Shown here: positions 56,635-64,000 of the stretch, piece after piece
Layout of the letters: each line of letters opens with the position of its first letter
How positions within the stretch are numbered: the first letter of the stretch is position 1
Assembly (NCBI RefSeq): GCF_000835495.1
Contig: NW_015622542.1
Coordinates: forward strand, 4,486,485-4,550,484
DNA length: 64,000 nt
Origin: Cladophialophora immunda
Lineage: Eukaryota > Ascomycota > Eurotiomycetes > Chaetothyriales > Herpotrichiellaceae
Direction: 5' to 3'
Notes under the pieces: model-generated
Seen by the model: only the letters and a program-made list of their open reading frames with translations
The model's database searches: none
Told to the model about the DNA's origin: nothing
Made by a program: the position numbers and the translations under genes

Positions 56635-57709
56635 GGGGTTGTTGAGCGTGATAACAGCAGCATCGAGAAATTGCGTTGGTTCATCTTTCCGCCAGTGTTG
56701 TCTCTGCGAGAGATTCTATCGGCGTTGGTATACAAATTCCGATCTACTCAAGGGGCCTGATATACGTCCTTGTACACCTCCAAGACAAGCCATTGTCTCA
56801 AATAATTCACTCTGATTGATTGTTTTGATACAAACCTTGACTCAACATGAACTTCTAACTATGGAGACAAGAAGGGTGTCCTGCATTTGGTGGATCAGGA
56901 ATGGCGGGCTGTGCCCCTGAAACGGCTGGGAGGCGCAGTCATTAATATGCAACTCGTCCGTCTCGGCCAGGCCTTAAGATCTTCGTGATCTTCCCACTGG
57001 CCCCAGCCGGCAGGGTCTAAGCCTCGTGCCGTGCCATTCACCCGCCCAGACTGACTGTGCACACGTTAAGGTTACGGACGAAGTTGATATTTATTTGTAA
57101 CAGACTGAATTAGGTCTCCGAAGGGCCTTACATCGTGATAGCCGCATGTCATAAGTCCTCCTTATTTTTTCCTTTTTCAGTAGAAGTACCGAAATGAAGC
57201 GAGAAGGAGTCTCGCCCAGATGCAGGATGCTCTGGGATATTGGGTCAAGTCTTCGCCTTTGACCAGGAGGCACCAAAATTTCTGCTTTAACTCATGCAGA
57301 ACTTATAATATGGCGTACCAGTATTAGCGTCGACAATGGCTGGAAATGGGGGCTGCTGAGGCTGAGGTAACGCCACCAGCGCCTAAGGAGGGGAGCAAGA
57401 CGAGGAAACTAGGAAGACACTCACCCGCCAAGTGACAGCCTCACCATCCCACGCCAAAAACCCCGGGTACAGTATTTCAACGACCAACCACACAACTACC
57501 TTATAAATCAGACTCCTGTTGATGTGCTGAGGGGGCGGAGGGCGCCAATGGGCTACCCAGCCTTACAATGTAACAATCAAGAGAGCTGCCGGGCACATAT
57601 AGACGCCACCAGGGCCTCAAATTCCACGGCACCCCTCGGTCTCTCATTTACACTGTCTCGGTCAATCATGCACTTGACTGCGACAGACCTGCTTATTGTA
57701 TAGAGCAGG
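56635..57709. other. intergenic, no gene seen
   Basis: A 1.1-kb gap between the transporter and the HeLo-like gene. No coding signature or repeat is seen. Confidence 0.45.
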
Positions 57710-59732
57710 ATGGTTCTCGACCCTCTCAGTGCCGTCAGCCTGGTGGTAAACATCTTCGACCTGATCAACCAGAGTATCAATGTTATCTCCAAGGCGCGCG
57801 AAGTCCATCGATCTGGGGCAGACAACGAAGCCGTGGACGTTGAGGCGACGACCAAGGATCTCGCGGAGCTGACAGCAAAGCTTCAGCCTAATAAACCTCC
57901 GGACGGAAGCGCGCAGCTGCCGGAATCGAGCGATCCGGCTCTCGACAGCATTTGCCATGGTTGCAGGGATGTCGCACAGGAGCTTCTCGATGCCCTCGCT
58001 AAGGTGACGGTGGAAGGGAAGAGCAGCAAATGGAAAAGCACGAGGAAGGCTCTACGGAGTGTATGGAGCAAAGAGAAAATATATGCCATTGAGAAGCGGC
58101 TGAATACATATCGAGACGAGATCAACCTCCGGCTGGTTGCGGATCTTAGGTATGTCAAGTATCCCTCTGCGGCGGTCAGATTGCAGACGAGACTGTGATC
58201 ACCTTTCCAATACCGAAAGTGGCAACAACCAACATCTAATTGTTGTTTTGTACAGAGAACGCGTCGATCTCCTGGCGCTCCAGCAACTCTGCCTTTCCGA
58301 CCTTCAGCGCGACAACACCAAGATAATCGTCGATGCTATGATCAATGACCGGCACATCTTGCAACGGGCATTACAGTCGCAGAACGCTGACACCAGAAAA
58401 GCAATAGCAGAGGAGCAGGCCAAAACCAGCGTCACGATGGTTGGCGCCGTGCAGGCGGCCCAGATTAACAGCCAGGAAGAACAAAGGCTCATCTTCCGGC
58501 AGATTCTCGAGGTGAAAGGAGCTATAGAACAGATTAAGAATGACATGCGCAAGAAGGACGAGGAATTTAAAGAGACAGTACTGGCATATATCGCTTCCCA
58601 CAGCCCGAAAAAGCGAAAAGCGTTGAGGGAGAAAAGCAATCTAATATCTTCTGCATTGATGTCACTGGAAACCATATACAGAAGTTTACAGGTGAGGTTG
58701 GCCTTTCCAACAGAGCCAGTGATATTACCACCTCTCGAGTCTAACCTTGAGATGCAGGTCCTCCTTGCAAACCTACAAGGAAGAGTCAAGTCTCTCCTTG
58801 CCCCGCTCAACACTTGTCAGCTCTGGAATGCCGTACCATTTCCAGCGCCCGCATTCCCTCCAGGCTCGGGAACCACCCAGACCGCCGAGACGGCGCGGAT
58901 GCTGTACTACGCTTACTATTACCTCAGCCTTGTGCGCGGAGACCTGGTGCGAACGGACATACACACCATCTGGCCTCTGCAGCGGGACCGATACGACGAG
59001 CTGGTCTCAGACAGTGCTCCAAACAGGATGTATGCAATCGAGGCCGCAGACTGGTTGCGCCTGAAGGACACTGGCCCGCTCAACCCGTCCTCCGGCATGT
59101 CATGGACCTGGCGGATCGACGGACGATTGCGAGAGCTGTCGCCCGGCTCTTTGGCATATAACTTTGTCTGGGGAATGGCTGTAATCGCAGCTACCATATC
59201 AGAGTGCATCGATCAGACGAAGGCTTGTCCGTCTTCCTCGTCACTCCCCTCTCAGGGCGTCGAGGCTGAGGCTGAGGCTGAGGCTGAGGTTGACGTCCAA
59301 CTCTCCATCTTTGCGCGCCTCTTCGACGAACGTTATCGCGCATCGGAGCAAAAGTTCACGCATGCATCTATCTCGGCCCCACACCTCCTCAAAGACGTCA
59401 AAGTATGGCAATCCGTTGGGGAGATGACCCATCTCCGGTCTAAAGTTGCGGAGTGGCTGGACGAGGAGATAAGCGTGTTCGCCCAAGAACGCAGGCTGAC
59501 CCCCGACCGACGGCGGGTGGTCCTGGACATGGAAGAGATACAAGAGCTTATCAACGTCCTGATCCTCTTGACGGATAGGCACCCAGACCAGCGCGGCATC
59601 ACGCTGAGTTCAGTCAAGGTGTGCGCGGTCACCAACGTGCTGGCGAGGTGTGGTATCAATGTACCATTGAAAAGCGGCGGAGTCACCCCACTGATTGCGC
59701 ATCCGGATCGGTATGCGGATATATTGCTTTAG
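57710..59732 (+). CDS. stand-alone HeLo-like / STAND N-terminal-domain protein
   Basis: Exons 57710-58149 and 58256-59732 join in phase (AG|A) to 638 residues from ATG MVLDPLSAVSLVV. The start DPLSAVSLVVNIFDLINQSI followed by charged helices is typical of the fungal N-terminal domain of STAND proteins (HeLo-like), a four-helix membrane-attacking or signalling module. Normally NACHT or NB-ARC follows; here no P-loop exists. Instead there is a long helical stretch (LREKSNLISSALMSLETIYR) and an unfamiliar C-terminal domain with conserved-looking aromatic stretches (SGMSWTWRIDGRLRELSP, SLAYNFVWGMAVIAATI). A hexamer repeat encodes an EA run. It may be an effector served by a separate NTPase, or a decayed receptor that lost its motor. 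Confidence 0.65.
59263..59289 (+). repeat. GAGGCT hexamer repeat encoding Glu-Ala run
   Basis: Four perfect GAGGCT units and one partial unit lie in the coding sequence of the HeLo-like gene and encode an alternating Glu-Ala run. Length changes here would keep the frame. Confidence 0.85.
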
Positions 59733-60087
59733 TCCTGAAGAGAAGCGCAACGATGTTAGACGATCACGTTTAATGGGGTGTAATGAATTATAATGAGCAC
59801 ATAATGGGAGCAGTTTGTCGTTAATAACTTATCTTCTCAACTCGGCCGGACGGCGGGGGATCAGTTTTTCGGCCCAAGTTGTTCCACTTTCCTCGGCCGG
59901 CAAGGCCATATCAACGTTCGCCGTGGAGCTTTTGAAATGGACCACGTTTTGTGCCACCGGACTGTCTGGACCACTAACGCATTACGTCAAAGCTGCAGAG
60001 AGACGTGGCATTCAGGTTGAATACAAATACTCTCCTCTCAGCCGCCAGAGATGTAAGTATGATAACCACAAACTCGCTCAACAAAAC
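59733..60087. other. intergenic / uncertain 5' part of the BAHD gene
   Basis: The BAHD reading frame stays open upstream to 59815 but without an ATG. A 5' exon of that gene could lie here; I did not find one I trust. Confidence 0.4.
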
Positions 60088-61473
60088 ATGGAAGACGTCG
60101 CAGACCAACTGGATATTTTCGGCCAACAGCAAGGGCTGTACAAGCTTTACACCCAACTATGCCTGTGCTTTCGGATGGGCAGTGGTGTATCACAGTCAGA
60201 GATTGTTGGCACACTGACGGAAGGACTCGAGAGACTAACTGCCAGATTTCCATGGGTCGCAGGCCAGGTCTCTCGCGAAGATGCCCGTGATGGCACCCGG
60301 AGTCTCTACAGAATCAAACCCTTCGAGAAGACGCCTCGGCTGGTGGTCAAGGATTTCAAAGATGGATCGTCGATACTGACGATGGATATCCTGCGTCAGG
60401 CCAACTTTCCGTTCAGCATGTTAGACGAGTCCATCATTGCACCCATCAACACCCTGGCGGCAGGCACAGACGGACCAGCGCCGGTTTTTGTGTTGCAGGC
60501 CAATTTCATCCCGGGCGGGCTCCTGCTCACATTTGTGACACAGCATAATACCATGGACATGACGGGTATGGCTCAAATCATGCATCTCCTCTCAAAGGCC
60601 TGCCGCAACGATCCATTCACGGCCGAGGAAATTTCCAACGGCAACCTCGACCGACGCAACCTCATCCCACTCCTGGACGAGGCGTATAGGCCAGGACCCG
60701 AACTCTCTCATCAGATCGGCAGGCCTCCTGCGCATGAGGGTGCCACAAAAGCCGCCGAAGGCCAGTCTGAGCAGCCCGGGCCTGAACCTCCAAAGTGCAG
60801 TTGGGCCTACTTTGTATTCTCGGCCGCGTCTCTTGCCAGTCTGAAATCGCAGGCCATGCAATTCCTCGCCAACAACGTAGCCTATGTCTCGACCGACGAC
60901 GTTCTGAGCGCCTTCATCTGGTCCTCTGTGTCCCGAGCCCGCCGTCCTCGCCTGGACCCTGCCCGAGAGGTCACCTTTGCACGAGCGATCGACCCCCGGC
61001 GATACCTGGGAATTCCGGCTACGTACCCGGGACTCGTCCAGAACATGACGTACACCACATACCCTCTCGACGCGCTCCTCGCTGCACGTCTGGGTAGCGT
61101 CGCCTCGAAACTCCGAGAAGCCGTCGACCCCAAGACTTCGAACCTGGCCTACGCGACCCGTGCACTTGCGACGTGGCTTCACCACGCACCGGAGGACAAC
61201 AACGTCAATGTGACGGCGACGCTGGACCTGTCTGTGGACATCATGCTGAGCTCCTGGGCCAAGTATGACTGCTACGACCTCGACTTCAACCTGGGACTGG
61301 GGAAGCCAGAGGCTGTCCGCAGGCCACAGTTTGTGCCGGTGGAGAGTCTGTTCTACTTGATGCCCAAGAGCCCCGACGGCGAGATTGCAGCGGCGCTGTG
61401 CCTGAGGGAGGAGGACCTGGACCGGCTGAGGAAGGTCGAGGAGTTCATGAAGTATGCGGTCTACGTCGGATGA
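60088..61473 (+). CDS. BAHD-family acyltransferase (TRI101-like)
   Basis: 461 residues from ATG MEDVADQLDIFGQQ (60088). The frame is open further upstream but only from a TTG; the chosen ATG fits the family's usual N-terminus (LGQQPGLYKLYTQL-like). The catalytic His and Asp are in QHNTMDMTG (H153, D157). The structural Asp-Phe-Gly-type motif is DFNLGLGKPEAV near 398. Family members transfer acetyl or other acyl groups from CoA to alcohol or amine groups of small molecules. The closest pattern I recognise is fungal trichothecene 3-O-acetyltransferase-like enzymes, many of which act on other substrates. No other trichothecene pathway gene is in the window, so this name describes similarity, not function. 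Confidence 0.82.
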   Translation: MEDVADQLDIFGQQQGLYKLYTQLCLCFRMGSGVSQSEIVGTLTEGLERLTARFPWVAGQVSREDARDGTRSLYRIKPFEKTPRLVVKDFKDGSSILTMDILRQANFPFSMLDESIIAPINTLAAGTDGPAPVFVLQANFIPGGLLLTFVTQHNTMDMTGMAQIMHLLSKACRNDPFTAEEISNGNLDRRNLIPLLDEAYRPGPELSHQIGRPPAHEGATKAAEGQSEQPGPEPPKCSWAYFVFSAASLASLKSQAMQFLANNVAYVSTDDVLSAFIWSSVSRARRPRLDPAREVTFARAIDPRRYLGIPATYPGLVQNMTYTTYPLDALLAARLGSVASKLREAVDPKTSNLAYATRALATWLHHAPEDNNVNVTATLDLSVDIMLSSWAKYDCYDLDFNLGLGKPEAVRRPQFVPVESLFYLMPKSPDGEIAAALCLREEDLDRLRKVEEFMKYAVYVG

Positions 61474-62300
61474 AGTGGCTTGCACGGGTGAGTAGCTTGT
61501 CAGCTACATCCGCCGTGATCATGATTGACGAGTTCATCATAACGCCGTAGACATATCCCATGAATTGAAGGCAGTGACTGACTTGGATGAGGAATGTACT
61601 AAGGAACATTCCAGTGCCACCCATGATGCCGCTCTCCATCCATCCTCGCCGTTCATGGTCCTGGGCCAATCAGGTCCAGTCTCGCCCGCAGCCTTGCGCT
61701 GTGCTTTATGTCATCAATCGCGGCCTCGAAAGTCGCGACGGAATTTCTAGTCCAGATCGAAAAATCGCACATCTCCATCTCGCACCTTCGCTAGTCCTTT
61801 CACTTGTCGCTAGTCATCCCGTCTCGATCTTTATTCACTTCCTTCTTAAAAACAATCGCCCTCCCTTAGACTGTGTTGTTCTATCGTGAATCTGTGAATC
61901 CTTTGTGACAACATATTAGCGCGATTAGAAAGTTAAGGTACAGACGTATATTCACTTCTCCTTACGATAGATCGAGCGAAGTCACCGATACGACTATTCA
62001 TCCATCAGTCCAGACTGATATCCCCGCCCTATCTTTACACATTTCACTCGGTCGGTTGCAGACGACTTGCATATTACGGATCTGACATCGTTCATCCCGC
62101 TCATTGAGGTATCACCGTCCTAGATATTGTCGATCTACGTTTTATGAATTGGCAGTCAGACCTAAAGCTGGAACAAGAGCCACTTTGAGATCAGGATAGT
62201 GTACAGATCAGACGCACTTACGAAGGCTACGACTTTTACTCTATCGGTCCTGGTGATCACTTCAAGCTAGAAGGGAGACGACGTCCAAAGTTAGGACACC
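61474..62300. other. intergenic, no gene seen
   Basis: Includes pyrimidine-rich DNA upstream of the cyclotransferase gene. No coding signature is seen. Confidence 0.5.
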
Positions 62301-63116
62301 ATGTCTCCAGAGCAAGTCGTCCACCACCCCCACTCGACCTCGTCCAAGACGGGCACCTTCTACTTCGCCTACGGGTCCAACCTCTCGGCGTACCAAATGT
62401 CGCTTCGGCTGCAGCACTCGCCCGCCTCGAGCGAACCCGTTGGAATCGCACGTCTGGACTCGCACGCCTGGATAATCTGTGAACGCGGGTACGCCAACGT
62501 GGTTGCCCTTCCCGAGTCCAACGCCGCCTCGGACCACAACACTGTATGGGGTGTACTGTACAACATGCACCCTGTGGACGAGGCCCGGCTGGACATGTAC
62601 GAGGGCCACAACGAGGCGAGGAACCCGATACCGGAAATCAACCCGGATCCGGAGACGCAGATAATCAAGCGGCACCTTCAGGGGGGTTGGGATTATAACA
62701 AGCATTACCTGCCCATCACGGTAACGAAGTGGTTGAGGGATCCAACCGAGTACGGCATCAGCGTGTCCAACTCATTTCTGTCCTCTTCTCACATGGTTAA
62801 CGGCACCGCCCATGAGCATACATTAGCATCGCACCCACCCACAACGATCCGAGCGCTAGTGTACGTCGACGAGTTCCGCACCACCCCCGGCAAAATCGTG
62901 CAGGAGTACATCGGGCGGATGAACAGGGGAATCGACGAGTCGGTGCAGCTCGGTGTCCCGCACGGCTGGGTGAACAATATCATGAGGACATTCATCCCGG
63001 AGGGAATCTATGTCGATGAGGAAGGCTACGTTGGCACAGACGAGGGTTATGTCGAGGCAGAGGCGACAGAGGCGGACGACCATCTGAAGGAGAATATGCT
63101 CAAGAACATGAATTGA
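62301..63116 (+). CDS. gamma-glutamylcyclotransferase-like protein
   Basis: 271 residues from ATG MSPEQVVHHP. The substrate-binding signature is FAYGSNLSAYQM (Y24-G-S-N), followed by the beta-barrel strands VWGVLYNMHPVDEARLDMYEG, in which Glu101 is at the position of the catalytic acid. Family enzymes cyclise gamma-glutamyl amines or dipeptides to 5-oxoproline. The protein is longer than the about 190-residue animal enzyme because of an insertion near 110-160 and an acidic C-terminal tail. It is cytosolic by absence of signals. No glutathione gene is adjacent. Confidence 0.82.
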   Translation: MSPEQVVHHPHSTSSKTGTFYFAYGSNLSAYQMSLRLQHSPASSEPVGIARLDSHAWIICERGYANVVALPESNAASDHNTVWGVLYNMHPVDEARLDMYEGHNEARNPIPEINPDPETQIIKRHLQGGWDYNKHYLPITVTKWLRDPTEYGISVSNSFLSSSHMVNGTAHEHTLASHPPTTIRALVYVDEFRTTPGKIVQEYIGRMNRGIDESVQLGVPHGWVNNIMRTFIPEGIYVDEEGYVGTDEGYVEAEATEADDHLKENMLKNMN

Positions 63117-63797
63117 GACGAGAGGGATATTTTTCCGCATAGCCACAACTGACGGAAGGAGTGGACAACGAACCTTCCTATGAGAGTTCATCCAGGCGCA
63201 GAATTTGGCTCTTTGTATAGACCATAGAAACCGTGTACTCTTACCCGCTCGCCCCGCGCCGAAGAATATCTGTCTGTGCTGTGGATCACATGGATCGAAG
63301 AAAGATGAAAGGAAGCAATCGACTTTGAGGCTGTCCTTGAGCCCAAGCGTCGAAACGTCTGTGGAGCTTTGGAGTCTGGGCGCTTCAGCACTGACCACCG
63401 AGCAAGTGCTAGCTGCGAGGGGAAGGTAGCCAGGCTAAGCCTCAACCGCAACTCGTTAAAGACTCTCCCCGCCTCGTAAACGACAAACCACAAATGTCGA
63501 CCCTCCAGGCAATGTGCAACCATATTATGAAAGCCTGATCATGGCGCTGCAAGCGACCCCAATCCGAAGCGCTGCGCCTCATCAGCGCCTCATCAGCCTC
63601 CAGCCTGGTCCTCTCTTTCATCCCCCCTTGACACTACGACCACCCTCCCAAAAGAAACTGTGCAACGGCTAAACCAATGACCTACGCTCGCTCCTCACAA
63701 CCGTGTCTGATAGCCTCACTGAGTCCCTCACGCGTTCACTCTCTCGAGGACGATCCTTTTCGTATATGGCATTGTTCCACAACTGAAAACGGCCGTT
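63117..63797. other. intergenic, promoter of the second PNP-UDP gene
   Basis: No gene is seen. An 11-bp perfect direct repeat (63574-63595, unit GCGCCTCATCA) lies about 200 bp before the next start codon. Confidence 0.45.
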
Positions 63798-64000
63798 ATG
63801 GCCCGCCCAACACACAATGAATATCACATCGGATGGATATGCGCCTTGAGCGTGGAGATGGTGGCAGCGACAGCAATGCTGGATGAAGACTATGGCATCG
63901 TCAAGGGAAAAAGTCGAGATCAAAACACTTACCATGCTGGACGTGTACACGATCACAATGTCGTTATTGCTGGTCTCCCTGCAGGCATTGACGGCCTTGT
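63798..64000 (+). CDS. PNP-UDP phosphorylase-like domain, probable NLR N-terminus (cut by window edge)
   Basis: From ATG MARPTHNEYHIGWICALSVE the 67 visible residues match the start of fungal PNP_UDP_1 domains: YHIGWICALSVEMVAATAML, then [20 protein letters not shown]. Such domains usually open NB-ARC, ankyrin or TPR receptors, but the rest lies beyond 64,000. The order of motifs mirrors the N-terminus of the receptor at 21,027. This is therefore a second gene of the same class, and the sequence differs too much for a recent duplicate. Confidence 0.8.
   Translation, partial: MARPTHNEYHIGWICALSVEMVAATAMLDEDYGIVKGKSRDQNTYHAGRVHDHNVVIAGLPAGIDGL

Noticed and set aside
60088..61473. Part of a trichothecene toxin cluster
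   Set aside because: Only the BAHD acyltransferase resembles TRI101; no terpene cyclase, P450 or other pathway gene is present, and many such transferases have other substrates.
60592..61485. 297-codon minus-strand frame opposite the BAHD gene
   Set aside because: Mirror of a GC-rich coding sequence with no motif; the plus strand holds the catalytic motifs.
61..64000. CRISPR arrays, bacterial operons or ribosome-binding sites
   Set aside because: Spliceosomal introns throughout show nuclear fungal DNA; no regularly spaced repeats were seen.

Overview
The window reads as nuclear DNA of a filamentous ascomycete (Pezizomycotina). Most genes are split by short introns with GTRNGY-like donors and CTRAY-like branch points. 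The protein families (HET, PNP-UDP/NB-ARC, NACHT/ankyrin, Zn2Cys6 regulators, BAHD transferases, an augmin HAUS6-like protein) also fit. I cannot name the species. All exon joins were made by eye, and starts were moved to the first credible ATG when an open frame began at another codon.

Layout. 0-16.4 kb is an incompatibility/innate-immunity stretch: the 3' part of a NACHT-ankyrin receptor, a coiled-coil protein, a patatin-like phospholipase with a cysteine-rich tail, a gasdermin-like candidate divergently paired with a CHAT-protease receptor-like protein, and an ankyrin protein. 16.4-21 kb holds a decayed HET fragment and a fumarate-reductase-type flavoprotein. 21-25.3 kb holds the most striking gene: a PNP-UDP/NB-ARC receptor whose last exon completes a near-canonical ubiquitin ending exactly at Arg-Gly-Gly. 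26.5-31.6 kb has two poorly known proteins and a HAUS6-like augmin subunit. 32-34.3 kb is an intact HET gene. 34.8-39 kb is housekeeping-like (cytochrome b561, HD-domain nucleotidase, HIT hydrolase). 39.4-46.3 kb is a one-strand metabolic group (Zn2Cys6 regulator, short-chain dehydrogenase, transketolase). 48.6-53.8 kb has a NACHT/propeller receptor with an antisense ankyrin fragment at its 3' end. 54.6-63.1 kb has a sugar-type MFS transporter, a stand-alone HeLo-like/STAND N-domain protein, a BAHD acyltransferase and a gamma-glutamylcyclotransferase-like protein. At the right edge a second PNP-UDP gene begins.

About ten of the roughly 24 loci belong to families used in fungal non-self recognition or regulated cell death: sensors (NACHT, NB-ARC, ankyrin, propeller), executioners (patatin, HET, HeLo-like, gasdermin-like) and a protease (CHAT). 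I infer that the window is an accessory immunity-rich region with interspersed metabolic genes and some gene decay. The two best candidates for an under-described system are the ubiquitin-tailed receptor (21,027-25,302) and the gasdermin-like/CHAT pair (7,982-13,953).
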